From an uncultured beta proteobacterium (GTDB lineage: Bacteria; Pseudomonadota; Gammaproteobacteria; Burkholderiales; Burkholderiaceae_C): a DNA stretch of 64,000 nt. The notes under the pieces were generated by a model. The model was given only the letters and a program-made list of their open reading frames with translations, searched no databases and had not been told where the DNA came from. Shown one piece after another: positions 17,031-26,355 of this stretch. How positions within the stretch are numbered: position 1 is the first letter of the stretch; every line of letters begins with the position of its first letter. A program made the translations under genes and the position numbers. The stretch lies in NCBI GenBank assembly GCA_903951445.1, contig CAJBBZ010000276.1:23328-87327 (forward strand). Reading direction: 5' to 3'.

Positions 17031-19433
17031 ATGGCCGAACTGCCCCCATCCGCCTCACCCAAGCCTGCCGGGCCAAAAAAGGCCCCAGCGCGGACGATTT
17101 GGGGCTGGATGGGCTTTATCGTCCTGTCCCTAGCCGGGCTGGCTGCGGCCGGTGTCGCCTCCATTCTTTTTTTGGTGGCCATCGTGATGGCGCTGGCCTA
17201 CCCTAATTTGCCGGATATTTCAGATTTAGAGGATTACCACCCTAAGCTGCCTTTGCGGGTGTTTTCATCGGAAGGGGATTTGATTGGCGAGTTTGGCGAG
17301 GAACACCGCACGCTGACGCCGATTAATGAAATCCCACTGGTGATGAAAAACGCCATATTGGCCATTGAGGACGCGCGCTTTTTTCAACATGGCGGTATAG
17401 ATTACGTGGGTATGGTGCGCGCCGCCGCTGCCAATGTGGGCCGCTCAAAGAGCCAAGGCGCATCCACCATCACCATGCAGGTGGCGCGCAATGTGTACTT
17501 GTCATCCGAAAAAACCTTTACCCGTAAGATTTACGAGGTATTGCTGACCTTTAAGCTCGAACATAACCTGAGCAAAGACCAGATTCTGGAAATCTATATG
17601 AACCAGATTTTTTTGGGGAATCGGGCCTACGGGTTTGCCGCTGCGTGCGAAACGTATTTCGGCAAGCCGCTGAAAAACATCAGTATTGCCGAGGCTGCAA
17701 TGTTGGCAGGCTTACCCAAAGCGCCCTCGGCTTACAACCCAATTAAGAATCCGCGCCGCGCACGTATCCGCCAGCAATACATTATTGAGCGCATGCTAGA
17801 GAACGGGTTTATCAGCGCTGAGGAAGCCAAAGCGGCCAAAGAGGAAGTCTTGCGTGTACAAACCGCCGCCAGCCGCCCGCAGGTGCATGCCGAATACCTG
17901 GCCGAAATGGTGCGCCAGCTAATGTACGAGCAATATGGCGACGAAACCTATACACGCGGCCTCGATGTGATCACCACAGTAAATAGCGCGCAGCAGGAGG
18001 CGGCTTACAAAGCCCTGCGTCGCGGCATCATGGACTTTGAACGGCGCCAGGTGTACCGCGGTCCGGAAAAGTTCATTACCCTGCCCAGCGACGCCCAAGA
18101 GTTGGAAGACGCGATTGACGAGGCGCTGGACGAGCATCCAGACAACGGCGACGTTTTAGCGGCTGTGGTATTGCAAGCCGATGGCAAACGCGTACTGGCC
18201 CAAAGGCAGGCTGGCGAGGTGGTGGAGATTAGCGGCGAGGGATTAAAGCCAGCGCAATCGGGCTTGTCGGACAAAGCGGCGCCCAATATCAGGATACGCC
18301 CGGGCGCCATCATTCGCGTGGCCAAATCGCTCAAAGGTACTTTGGAAATCACCCAGCTACCCGAAGTAGAGGGCGCTTTTTTTGCGATGGACCCGCGCGA
18401 TGGTGCCATCAAGGCGCTGGTGGGTGGCTTTGATTACGGAAAAAACAAATTCAACCACGTCACTCAAGCCTGGCGCCAGCCGGGTTCGAGCTTCAAGCCT
18501 TTCATTTATTCGGCGGCCTTGGAAAAAGGATTTACGCCCAGCACAGTGATCAACGACATGCCTTTGTTTTTTGACGCCGGCACCACTGGCGGCCAGCCCT
18601 GGGAGCCCAAAAACTACGACGGTACCTTCGAAGGACCCATGCCACTGCGCAAAGCGCTGGCCAAGTCCAAGAACATGATCTCCATCCAAATTCTGCAATC
18701 CGTTGGCACGCAGTATGCGCAGGAATGGATCAGCCGCTTTGGGTTTGACGCGGAGAAGCATCCGCCTTACCTCACCATGGCGTTAGGCGCAGGTTCGGTC
18801 ACGCCGATGCAACTGGCCACCGGCTATTCGGTATTTGCCAACGGCGGCTACCGCGTCAGCCCCTGGCTTATTTCCCGCGTCAGTGAACAGCGCGGAAAAA
18901 TATTACTGGAAACCGCCAAGCCAGTGCTGGGCGAAGCCAATATCGCCATCGAGCCGCGTAATGCCTTCCTTATGACCAGTCTGTTGCAAGAGGTCACGCG
19001 TTCCGGCACGGCAGCCAAGGCCCAGGCCACGCTCAAGCGACCAGACATTTACGGCAAAACCGGCACCACCAACGACTCCATGGATGCCTGGTTTGCCGGT
19101 TACCACCAAACGCTGACCGCAGTGACCTGGATTGGCTACGACACGCCGCGCAAGCTCGGCGATAAAGAAACCGGTGGCGGCCTGAGCCTGCCAGTCTGGA
19201 TTAGCTTTATGGAGACCGCGCTGAAAAATGTGCCCATCATGGAGTCCGAGCCACCCGAGGGCATTGTGCGGGTGAACAACGAGTGGTACTACGAAGAGTT
19301 TTCCAAGGGTACCGGCATCGGCGCGGTGGGCGCGGGGGACAAAGCAACGGCTGGCGCCCCGGCCACTGGCGCCTCCCGGCCCATGACGCCGGCTGAAGAG
19401 CAACGCAGTATTTTGGATTTATTTAGAAATTAA
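17031..19433 (+). CDS. ponA: Penicillin-binding protein 1A (bifunctional)
   Basis: 800-residue class A PBP that polymerises glycan strands and cross-links peptides in the periplasm. It has one membrane anchor (about 28-55) and a GT51 transglycosylase domain with catalytic Glu113 (AIEDARFFQHGGID) and QGASTITMQVARN. An OB-like insert (about 320-440) precedes the transpeptidase domain with SSFK at 486-489, SKN at 545-547 and KTG at 675-677. The C-terminal tail is Gly/Ala-rich. It is divergent from pilM, a conserved arrangement in many proteobacteria. No strong Shine-Dalgarno precedes the ATG. Confidence 0.98.
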   Translation: MAELPPSASPKPAGPKKAPARTIWGWMGFIVLSLAGLAAAGVASILFLVAIVMALAYPNLPDISDLEDYHPKLPLRVFSSEGDLIGEFGEEHRTLTPINEIPLVMKNAILAIEDARFFQHGGIDYVGMVRAAAANVGRSKSQGASTITMQVARNVYLSSEKTFTRKIYEVLLTFKLEHNLSKDQILEIYMNQIFLGNRAYGFAAACETYFGKPLKNISIAEAAMLAGLPKAPSAYNPIKNPRRARIRQQYIIERMLENGFISAEEAKAAKEEVLRVQTAASRPQVHAEYLAEMVRQLMYEQYGDETYTRGLDVITTVNSAQQEAAYKALRRGIMDFERRQVYRGPEKFITLPSDAQELEDAIDEALDEHPDNGDVLAAVVLQADGKRVLAQRQAGEVVEISGEGLKPAQSGLSDKAAPNIRIRPGAIIRVAKSLKGTLEITQLPEVEGAFFAMDPRDGAIKALVGGFDYGKNKFNHVTQAWRQPGSSFKPFIYSAALEKGFTPSTVINDMPLFFDAGTTGGQPWEPKNYDGTFEGPMPLRKALAKSKNMISIQILQSVGTQYAQEWISRFGFDAEKHPPYLTMALGAGSVTPMQLATGYSVFANGGYRVSPWLISRVSEQRGKILLETAKPVLGEANIAIEPRNAFLMTSLLQEVTRSGTAAKAQATLKRPDIYGKTGTTNDSMDAWFAGYHQTLTAVTWIGYDTPRKLGDKETGGGLSLPVWISFMETALKNVPIMESEPPEGIVRVNNEWYYEEFSKGTGIGAVGAGDKATAGAPATGASRPMTPAEEQRSILDLFRN

Positions 19434-19474
19434 GGATGCCAGCCCTTAAGGAGGCACTGCTTAAGTCCAAACCC

Positions 19475-19560
19475 GTCATCGAGCGCAGCGAAGGAATCCA
19501 TTTTGGTTTGCCCACCTTGCACTTATGGATCGCCGCGCCGTTACGCTCCTCGCGATGACA
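19475..19560. repeat. Imperfect inverted repeat of the dispersed GTCATCGCGAGG type
   Basis: The left arm (19475-19501, GTCATCGAGCGCAGCGAAGG...) and right arm (19525-19560, ending CTCCTCGCGATGAC) are imperfect reverse complements around a 23-nt centre. Both ends read GTCATCG outward and ATCCAT inward. This type of palindrome is scattered in many bacterial genomes as a non-coding repeat (from memory). It lies in the 276-bp gap between convergent ponA and cyaY, so it may also end transcription. The rest of the gap shows no gene. Confidence 0.5.
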
Positions 19561-19709
19561 TCCATGCTCGCTTGCGAACCAAGCACCTACAGATCACCGC
19601 GCGGCGGCGAACCATGCGCAGCCTTGCATTGCGCCATGGGGGCTTTTGCAGACCCCATTAAAAACGTGTTGCGGGCGAATGCGCTGCGCCGCATGCGGAC
19701 GCCACCGCG

Positions 19710-20039
19710 TCAAGCCGCAAACTGCAAAGCCACACCCGCCTGCGCGCTGGCATCCTTGCCCAGCAGCGTAAAAAAATCGCCCTGCCCTTTGGTATCCTGC
19801 CACGCGCCATCGCGCCAGGAAAAATGGTAACCACCCGAGCGCGATGCCATCCAGACCTCGTGCAAAGGCTTTTGCAGGTTGATAATGATCTGGCTGCGGT
19901 TGGCAAACACTAAAGTCACCATGGCGCCTACGCGCTGGTTATCAATATCGGCACTGCCCGCATCGTTGATGGAATCGCAAACGCGCTCCACGCTTCGCAA
20001 GAGGGATTCGGCCAGATCCATGAACTCGGGGTCGGTCAT
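19710..20039 (-). CDS. cyaY: Frataxin homologue CyaY
   Basis: 109 residues, the normal size. CyaY binds iron and modulates the ISC iron-sulphur assembly machinery in the cytosol. The acidic first helix ([21 protein letters not shown]), the strand [16 protein letters not shown] and the GGYHFSW core are typical. It is divergent from lptM with only 12 nt between start codons, so their promoters overlap the opposite gene starts. Confidence 0.95.
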   Translation of the reverse strand: MTDPEFMDLAESLLRSVERVCDSINDAGSADIDNQRVGAMVTLVFANRSQIIINLQKPLHEVWMASRSGGYHFSWRDGAWQDTKGQGDFFTLLGKDASAQAGVALQFAA

Positions 20040-20045
20040 TACAAT
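20040..20045 (+). promoter_or_regulatory. -10 hexamer TACAAT of lptM, leaderless geometry
   Basis: TACAAT ends exactly 6 nt before the lptM ATG at 20052, so transcription should begin at or within a base of the start codon. No ribosome site precedes the ATG. The -35 is weak. Confidence 0.55.
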
Positions 20046-20051
20046 TTCACC

Positions 20052-20237
20052 ATGTCAAAAACAAAAAAATCAGCGGGCAACATATGCCTGGGCTTGGCCG
20101 CCGCTCTGCTACTGAGCGCCTGCGGGCAAAAAGGGCCGCTGTATCTGCCGCCTAAAGCGGCGCTTATCGCCAGCCCGTGCCAATCGCCTACAAGCCACAC
20201 CATAACGGATCGGCAGCCTAGCTGCCGCGCAGCATGA
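20052..20237 (+). CDS. lptM: LPS translocon maturation lipoprotein LptM (YifL-like)
   Basis: 61-residue lipoprotein. The signal peptide ends in [15 protein letters not shown], the LptM signature with lipid-bearing Cys24. In E. coli this protein assists assembly of the LptDE LPS translocon in the outer membrane. The C-terminal half is poorly conserved and contains two more Cys. It precedes lysA, which it overlaps by 4 nt, the conserved lptM-lysA pairing seen across proteobacteria. Confidence 0.9.
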   Translation: MSKTKKSAGNICLGLAAALLLSACGQKGPLYLPPKAALIASPCQSPTSHTITDRQPSCRAA

Positions 20238-21514
20238 ACAATACCTTGCCCGGAGCTCCCTATTTCCACTATGGCGACACCGGCCTGATGGTGGAGGGCT
20301 TAGACCTTGGCACCTTGGCCCAAGAACACGGCACCCCCTTGTATGTCTATTCCAAAGCGTCTATGGTAGGCGCGCTAGCCGCGTACCAAGCCGGGTTTGC
20401 CGGTCGCAAAGCGCAGATTTGCTATGCCATGAAGGCCAACTCCTCGCTGGGCGTACTGCAAGTATTTGCGCGCGCGGGTTGTGGCTTTGACATTGTCTCT
20501 GGCGGCGAGTTAGCGCGGGTGCACGCAGCCGGTGGCGACATGGCCAAGGTTATTTTTTCTGGCGTGGGTAAAACGCGCGATGAAATGCATGACGCACTAG
20601 CAGCGGGCATTGGCTGCTTTAATGTGGAAAGCGAAGCGGAAATCGACGTCCTCAACGCCGTCGCCGTGGCTATGGGCTTGCGCGCACCCGTCAGCATCCG
20701 CGTCAACCCTAATGTGGACCCAAAAACCCACCCCTATATTTCCACCGGTCTCAAAGGCAATAAATTTGGCATCGCCCATGAGCGCACGCTGGCTACCTAC
20801 CAGCACGCGGCCACGCTACCGGGCTTGCGCATCGTGGGCATTGACTGCCATATTGGCTCGCAAATCACCGAAGAGGCGCCTTACCTGGACGCGCTGGACC
20901 GCATGCTCGATTTGGTGCAAGCGATTGAAGCGGCGGGTATCCCTTTGGAACATATTGATTTCGGTGGCGGCTTGGGCATTCAATACCAAGACGAGGCGCC
21001 ACCAGCCGCTGATGCGCTATGGGCTAAATTGCTGCAAAAAATCGATGCGCGCGGCTTGGGTGAGCACACCTTGGTGATCGAACCGGGCCGCTCTTTAGTG
21101 GGCAATGCCGGGGTGTGCCTGACGGAAGTTTTGTACCTCAAGCCCGGCGAGCAAAAAAACTTCTGCATCGTGGACGCCGCCATGAACGACTTGCCGCGCC
21201 CAGCGATGTACCAGGCCTACCATGCGATTGTTCCGCTGGAGCCAACAAAAACTGCAGATGAAGCCACGGTGTATGACGTGGTCGGCCCGGTGTGCGAAAG
21301 CGGCGATTGGATTGGCCGGGACCGCGCACTGGCGGTGCAGCCCGGCGCGCGGCTGGCGGTAATGTCCGCTGGGGCCTATTGCATGAGCATGGCCAGTAAC
21401 TACAACACCCGTGGGCGGGCCGCTGAGGTTTTGGTGGACGGCGACCGGGCCTTAGTAATCCGCGAGCGGGAGACGGTTAGCGACTTGTTCCGGGGCGAGC
21501 GCCTGGCAGGTTAA
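20234..21514 (+). CDS. lysA: Diaminopimelate decarboxylase
   Basis: 426-residue PLP enzyme (alanine racemase-like barrel plus beta domain) making L-lysine from meso-DAP. The PLP lysine is in ICYAMKANSS; further signatures are SGGELARV, GFHIGSQ-type IDCHIGSQI, EPGRSLVGNAG and GPVCESGDW. The start ATG at 20234 overlaps the lptM stop. Its last 38 nt overlap the convergent msrQ 3' end. Confidence 0.98.
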   Translation: MNNTLPGAPYFHYGDTGLMVEGLDLGTLAQEHGTPLYVYSKASMVGALAAYQAGFAGRKAQICYAMKANSSLGVLQVFARAGCGFDIVSGGELARVHAAGGDMAKVIFSGVGKTRDEMHDALAAGIGCFNVESEAEIDVLNAVAVAMGLRAPVSIRVNPNVDPKTHPYISTGLKGNKFGIAHERTLATYQHAATLPGLRIVGIDCHIGSQITEEAPYLDALDRMLDLVQAIEAAGIPLEHIDFGGGLGIQYQDEAPPAADALWAKLLQKIDARGLGEHTLVIEPGRSLVGNAGVCLTEVLYLKPGEQKNFCIVDAAMNDLPRPAMYQAYHAIVPLEPTKTADEATVYDVVGPVCESGDWIGRDRALAVQPGARLAVMSAGAYCMSMASNYNTRGRAAEVLVDGDRALVIRERETVSDLFRGERLAG

Positions 21515-22115
21515 AAAACCGACGCAAACGCCAGGCCAGTAAAAGGCCAATGATGGCGGCATACAGCGCCACTTGGTCGAAGTTACGCTTTCCCGCGCGC
21601 ATCCAGAAAAAATGCAGAATGGCCAGCAAGGCGACCAGGTACACCGCCTGGTGCAGCCTGCGCCAGCGCACTGCACCTAGCCAGCGGATGGCCGCATTAA
21701 AAGACGTTAGCGCCAATGGCAGCAAGAGCATCAAAGCCAGCAGGCCCACCAAAATAAACGGGCGCTTGGGAATATCTAGCAAGATGTCCTCCCACTGCCC
21801 GCTCTGGTCCAGCCAGACATAGGCGACAACATGGACTACTGCATAAAAAAATACAAACAGGCCCAGCATGCGGCGCAAACGCGCCAGCGCGGTCCAGCCC
21901 ATAGCCTCGCGCAATGGACTCACCAGCAATAGCACGCAAAGCATGCGCAGCGTCCACAGGCCGGTGCTGCGCAAAAGAGCTTCTGCCGGATTAGCGCCCA
22001 GCGCGTCGTGCAGCAAGGCAAACAGCAAGTAGCCCAGCGGCGCTAAGGCCAGCAAAAAAATAAAGGGCTTGGCCAAGCGCGAAGCCAAGGCGCGCTGCAT
22101 CAGGGCGGACAACAC
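21477..22115 (-). CDS. msrQ: Haem-binding membrane subunit MsrQ
   Basis: 212 residues with six predicted membrane helices. It is the b-type haem quinone-linked partner that supplies electrons to periplasmic MsrP. Haem-ligand-type histidines lie in FYAVVHVVAYVWLD and LHQAVYLVALLAILHFFWM. The GTG at 22115 is 6 nt after the msrP stop; the ATG at 22100 (five codons later) is an alternative start. The 3' end overlaps lysA by 38 nt tail to tail. Confidence 0.93.
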   Translation of the reverse strand: MLSALMQRALASRLAKPFIFLLALAPLGYLLFALLHDALGANPAEALLRSTGLWTLRMLCVLLLVSPLREAMGWTALARLRRMLGLFVFFYAVVHVVAYVWLDQSGQWEDILLDIPKRPFILVGLLALMLLLPLALTSFNAAIRWLGAVRWRRLHQAVYLVALLAILHFFWMRAGKRNFDQVALYAAIIGLLLAWRLRRFFNLPGARPGTSR

Positions 22116-22121
22116 CGGCGT

Positions 22122-23096
22122 TTAATAGAACTTTTTCAAATCCATGCCCGCGTACAACTGGCCGACCTGCGCCTCATAGCCATTGAACATCAAGGTCTTG
22201 CGCTTTTTGCCGAACACACCGTCTTCACCCAGCCTGCGCTCGGTGGCCTGGCTCCAGCGCGGATGGTCCACTTCGGGGTTGACGTTGGAGAAAAATCCAT
22301 ATTCCTGCGGCGCCGCCTTGTTCCAAGCTGTCGCAGGCTGCCGCTCGCTAAAGCGGATTTTGACGATGCTCTTGGCGCTTTTGAAGCCGTATTTCCAAGG
22401 CACCACCAAGCGCAGCGGTGCGCCGTTTTGGTTGGGCAGTATTTCGCCATACATGCCGAAAGCCAGCAGCGTCAGCGGATGCATGGCCTCGTCCATGCGC
22501 AAGCCTTCGGCATACGGCCAGTCCAGTACGCGGCTGCCCACAAAAGGCATGGTTTTGGGGTCGGCCAGGGTCACAAACTCCACAAATTTAGCGTTGCCCA
22601 ATGGTTCCACCCGCTTGATCAGCTCCGCCAGCGAGTAGCCTATCCAGGGGATAACCATGGACCAGCCCTCTACACAGCGCAGGCGGTAAATCCGCTCTTC
22701 CATAGGGCTTAAGGCCAGCAAATCTTCCAATGCCCAGCGGCCGGGTTTTTTGACCAAGCCCTCGATGTCCACCGCCCAGGGCGTGGTTTTCAGGGTGTGG
22801 GCATTGGCGGCGGGGTCCGATTTGTCGGTACCGAATTCGTAAAAATTGTTATAACCGGACGCGTCTTTGTAGGCAGTCGGCTTGTCCATGGCCTGCGCAC
22901 CGGCCAGGGCACTGGGTTTGGCGGGCAAGGCCGCCAATTTGCCGGGCTTTTGCGTGGGCGCAAGCACTTGCGCAGAACCCAAGGAAGGCAGGCTGCCCAT
23001 GGCCAGGGCGCCGGTGCCCGAGAGCATGCGCCGCAGCGCGTCACGGCGGCCTTCTACCAGGGCGCGGGGGGTTATGTCTGAACTTCGAGGATTCAC
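22122..23096 (-). CDS. msrP: Protein-methionine-sulfoxide reductase catalytic subunit MsrP
   Basis: 324-residue molybdopterin enzyme of the sulphite-oxidase fold that repairs oxidised methionines in periplasmic proteins. A twin-arginine-type leader ([13 protein letters not shown]) precedes the mature part. The molybdenum-ligand Cys is in [22 protein letters not shown] at 23096 is chosen over the upstream TTG at 23111 because a GGAG ribosome site stands 5 nt before it. It is followed directly by msrQ. Confidence 0.94.
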   Translation of the reverse strand: MNPRSSDITPRALVEGRRDALRRMLSGTGALAMGSLPSLGSAQVLAPTQKPGKLAALPAKPSALAGAQAMDKPTAYKDASGYNNFYEFGTDKSDPAANAHTLKTTPWAVDIEGLVKKPGRWALEDLLALSPMEERIYRLRCVEGWSMVIPWIGYSLAELIKRVEPLGNAKFVEFVTLADPKTMPFVGSRVLDWPYAEGLRMDEAMHPLTLLAFGMYGEILPNQNGAPLRLVVPWKYGFKSAKSIVKIRFSERQPATAWNKAAPQEYGFFSNVNPEVDHPRWSQATERRLGEDGVFGKKRKTLMFNGYEAQVGQLYAGMDLKKFY

Positions 23097-23165
23097 AGGG
23101 GCTCCAGGCAAAAAATTATGCCGTTACAAGCACCCTGCCGAGGGTACGCGCCGGGGAAGGCGGGA

Positions 23166-23801
23166 TTAACGCAGACCGGCTACGTAGTCCGCAAGGGCTT
23201 TAATTTCTCGGTCGTTGAGCTTGGCCGCAATTTGGTTCATTTGCAAGCTGTTTTTGCGCACGCCATCGCGGAAAGCCGTCAACTGGGCACCAGCATATTC
23301 GGCATGCTGGCCGCCAATACGCGGGTATTGCGCGGGGATACCAGCGCCGTTGGGGCTGTGACAACCGGCACAAGCGGGCACCTGGCGGTCTGCGATGCCG
23401 CCGCGGTAAATACGTTCACCCAGCGCCACTGCTTCTTTGTCTTTGGCAAAACCGGGTTTGGCCGCTTTGCTAGCCAGCCAGAATGCAATATTGCGCATAT
23501 CGTCTTCAGACAGGGCGCTAGCAAAACCCATCATGATGGCGTTGGCACGCTTACCGGATTTGAATTCTTGCAGTTGCTTGACTAAATACTGGGGATGCTG
23601 CTGGGCTAGCTTGGGAAAAGTCGGGGTACCCGAATTGCCGTCGGCCCCGTGGCAGGCTGCGCAGGCTGCGCCGTAGCTGGCTTCGCCTTTTGCTAGATCG
23701 GGTTGGGCAGCTTTAGCAGGCTCTGCGGTGTTGGCCGAGGCGGAAAACGCGCTGGCGAGCATGGCTGCGACTAGAAACAAGGGGGCAAACGACTTCATCA
23801 T
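23166..23801 (-). CDS. Dihaem cytochrome c4
   Basis: 211-residue periplasmic protein with a cleavable signal peptide (cut near ASAFSASA) and two cytochrome c domains, each with a CxxCH (CAACH and CAGCH). Axial methionine candidates are in IMMGFASAL and NSLQMNQIA. Cytochromes c4 carry electrons to cbb3- or aa3-type terminal oxidases. Homologues in Burkholderiales typically lie beside engB, as here (divergent). Confidence 0.95.
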   Translation of the reverse strand: MMKSFAPLFLVAAMLASAFSASANTAEPAKAAQPDLAKGEASYGAACAACHGADGNSGTPTFPKLAQQHPQYLVKQLQEFKSGKRANAIMMGFASALSEDDMRNIAFWLASKAAKPGFAKDKEAVALGERIYRGGIADRQVPACAGCHSPNGAGIPAQYPRIGGQHAEYAGAQLTAFRDGVRKNSLQMNQIAAKLNDREIKALADYVAGLR

Positions 23802-23882
23802 GCTAGGGCTCTTCTGTAGGGCAAAAACACCACCATTCTACAATGCGGCCCAGGGCCTGCCCGCCATAACAACCATAAGCAC

Positions 23883-24602
23883 ATGACCACCCCAAGCCCT
23901 TCTAAGCCCGCCCAGCCGGCCAGAGCCGCCGCCCCGCCGAAAAGCGCGGCACTGCAAGCAATGGGCTGGCTGCACACGGCGCGCTTTTTGACCACCGCCC
24001 CGCAATTGCATTTTTTGCCGGAGTTGGACGTCCCGGAAATCGCCTTTGTCGGACGCTCCAATGCCGGTAAATCCACCTGCATCAACACCTTAACCCAGCA
24101 AAAACAACTGGCTTTTGCCTCCAAGCGCCCTGGGCGCACCCAGCACATCAACCTGTTTGCCCTGGGCAAGCAGGGCCTGATGGACGCGGTGCTGACCGAT
24201 TTGCCCGGCTATGGCTACGCTGCCGTTCCCAAGCAGGACAAGATCCGCTGGCAGCAGGTGATGGCCAATTACCTGGTCAGCCGCAAAAACCTGCAAGCCA
24301 TTGTGCTGATGTGCGACCCGCGCCACGGTATGACCGAGTTGGACGAAATACTGCTCGACGTCATCCGCCCTCGGGTGGAGGAAGGCCTGAAGTTTTTGGT
24401 CGTGCTGACAAAGGCAGACAAACTGACCCGCAGCGAGGGCGCTAAAGTCTTGTCGATTACCAAGCTCCAGGCGGGCGGCGGCGAAGTGCGGCTTTTTTCC
24501 GCCACCAAGCGCACCGGCTTGGAAGACGTGGCGACGCTTTTGTGGGATTGGGCCCACCCGGCTGGCTCGGCGCCGATGGTGCTTGAACCGGCCCTCGTTT
24601 AA
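23883..24602 (+). CDS. engB: Ribosome biogenesis GTPase EngB (YihA)
   Basis: 239-residue small GTPase needed for 50S assembly. G1 is GRSNAGKST, G3 is DLPGYGYA, G4 is TKAD, and the switch region has KRPGRTQHINLF. The N-terminal 25 residues are Ala/Pro-rich and longer than in E. coli. A TACAAT hexamer at 23839-23844 may be its -10, giving a leader of about 30 nt. It is divergent from cytochrome c4. Confidence 0.96.
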   Translation: MTTPSPSKPAQPARAAAPPKSAALQAMGWLHTARFLTTAPQLHFLPELDVPEIAFVGRSNAGKSTCINTLTQQKQLAFASKRPGRTQHINLFALGKQGLMDAVLTDLPGYGYAAVPKQDKIRWQQVMANYLVSRKNLQAIVLMCDPRHGMTELDEILLDVIRPRVEEGLKFLVVLTKADKLTRSEGAKVLSITKLQAGGGEVRLFSATKRTGLEDVATLLWDWAHPAGSAPMVLEPALV

Positions 24603-24658
24603 GCGCTGCCCTGCCCCGTGTAAACGCTCTGGGCAAATGAGGCGGGGCCAGCGCCGCC

Positions 24659-25522
24659 TTATGGGTAAATAGAAGGTGCGCCAGGCGGGCGCGTCTTAAA
24701 ACGTTTGTGTACCCAGTAATACTGCGCCGGGTCCTGGTCAACACATTGTTCAATTGCGTTGTTCATGCACAGGGTATCCGCGTGCACGTCCTCGGTGGGA
24801 AAATCAGCCCAGGCGGCGCTTAAGCGGACCTCATAGCCGCCCGGCACCAAGCGGCTGACCAAGGTGCAGACACGCGCCCGCCCGAGCTTGGCAAAGCGCG
24901 ACAGCCCCGGCACGGTAGCGGCAGGCACGCCGTAAAACGGCACCCAAAGCGCACCCTCGGCGCCAAAATCCATGTCCGGCGACAGGTGCAGGCGAATGCC
25001 TTTGCGCAAGCCGCGCAGCACCGGCTGCGGCCCGTCTTTGCGGGCGATGGAGTGCACATTGCCCGAGCGGTTGCGCCCTTGCACCATCCATTCTTCAGCC
25101 AAGGCGTTGGTGAGCGGCACGTAAATGCAGGCCGTGGTGATTTGCTGTAACTCCGTCAGCACAACGCCACCCACATCAAGGCCCACCATATGCGGCGCCA
25201 AAAATATCAAGGGCTCGGGATTGTCCAGTTCAGCCAAGGCACCATCAAAACGAATGCGCTTGCGCAGAACCGCCACCGGCGCGTGCCACAACCAGGAGCG
25301 GTCTAGCAGGGACTGCGCAAACAGCTGAAAGTGCCGTCGCGCAATAGCATTACGCTGTGAAGAGCTCCAATGCGGGAAGCAAGCTGCAAGATTGGCCTGC
25401 ACAATGGCGCGTCGGCGCTTTGCGCCCAAATACAAAACCATGCCCAAGGCACTGCCAAAGCCGCGAAGCACTGGCAGCGGCAGATAGGCCAGCAAACGCA
25501 TCAAAACAATCAGCGGATTCAC
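24659..25522 (-). CDS. Lipid A biosynthesis acyltransferase (LpxL/HtrB family), second copy
   Basis: 287-residue inner-membrane acyltransferase adding a secondary acyl chain to lipid A. The HxxxxD catalytic motif is visible in APHMVGLD, and the C-terminal QYYWVHKRFKTRP is the family end signature. GTG at 25522 is chosen because it overlaps the upstream stop as GTGA and has AGGAG 8 nt before it. The longer ATG frame to 25585 would overlap 20 codons of the upstream gene. The tandem pair probably encodes lauroyl and myristoyl transferases; which is which cannot be told from sequence alone. Confidence 0.93.
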   Translation of the reverse strand: MNPLIVLMRLLAYLPLPVLRGFGSALGMVLYLGAKRRRAIVQANLAACFPHWSSSQRNAIARRHFQLFAQSLLDRSWLWHAPVAVLRKRIRFDGALAELDNPEPLIFLAPHMVGLDVGGVVLTELQQITTACIYVPLTNALAEEWMVQGRNRSGNVHSIARKDGPQPVLRGLRKGIRLHLSPDMDFGAEGALWVPFYGVPAATVPGLSRFAKLGRARVCTLVSRLVPGGYEVRLSAAWADFPTEDVHADTLCMNNAIEQCVDQDPAQYYWVHKRFKTRPPGAPSIYP

Positions 25523-26355
25523 GCAAGCGGCTCCTGGCGCGGCTGCTTGTAGCGCTCGTAACCCCATAAATACTGGGCCGGGCATTGGCGCACCAAATCC
25601 TCCATAGCGCTGTTGATATGCGCGACCATGGACTCCAGATCAGCCTGCATATCCACTTCCAACTTGCGCGCATGAATGCAATAGCCGCGTCCCCAAGCCA
25701 ATCGCTCGCCCCAGACGACCACCACGTCGGCGCCGGTTTGCAATACGAGTTTGGCGGCTAAAGTCATGGTGTAGGCGGGTCTGCCCCAAACCGGTGACCA
25801 AATACCCATGCCCATGGGAGGCACCTGATCAGGCAAGAGGCCAACGGCCTCCCCTTTGCGCAAAGCCTTGAGCAGTTTGCGCACACCCTGCAAATTGGTA
25901 GGCGCGGTTAATAGCCCCTCGCGGCTGCGAGAAGCTTGCAGCATAGAAGCCAGCCATGCCTGGCGCGCTGGGCGGTACAGCACCGTCATCGGGCCATAGC
26001 GTGCGCCAAACCGCGCCGCCACCGAGGGCGCCGTCACTTCAAAACAACCCAAATGCGGCGTTAAAAAAACCACGCCACGCCCGCTGGCGTAGGCTGCTTG
26101 AAACACGTCCTGACCATCCCACTGCACCGTCACCGGCGCGCCAAACCACAAGCGGGGCGATTCCAACACGCTGCAACCGGCCTGCCCAATAGCGCCCAGG
26201 CCCACGCGCCAGCCATAACCGGCCTGCTGTAAGTGCGTGTGAAAACGCTGGCGGTAGTCCCGCGAAAACACATAGATGAGATAACCCAGTAGCCAACCGG
26301 CGCCATGCAATAGCCACAAGGGGCAGCGCGAGAGCAGGCGAATAAGGAGTGACAT
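25519..26355 (-). CDS. Lipid A biosynthesis acyltransferase (LpxL/HtrB family), first copy
   Basis: 278-residue acyltransferase with an N-terminal membrane anchor (CPLWLLHGAGWLLGYLIYVF). The catalytic motif here is HLGCFE, a Glu in the HxxxxD/E pattern, and the C-terminus is QYLWGYERYKQPR. It precedes and is coupled to the second copy. It is divergent from metK with a 179-bp shared upstream region. Confidence 0.93.
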   Translation of the reverse strand: MSLLIRLLSRCPLWLLHGAGWLLGYLIYVFSRDYRQRFHTHLQQAGYGWRVGLGAIGQAGCSVLESPRLWFGAPVTVQWDGQDVFQAAYASGRGVVFLTPHLGCFEVTAPSVAARFGARYGPMTVLYRPARQAWLASMLQASRSREGLLTAPTNLQGVRKLLKALRKGEAVGLLPDQVPPMGMGIWSPVWGRPAYTMTLAAKLVLQTGADVVVVWGERLAWGRGYCIHARKLEVDMQADLESMVAHINSAMEDLVRQCPAQYLWGYERYKQPRQEPLA

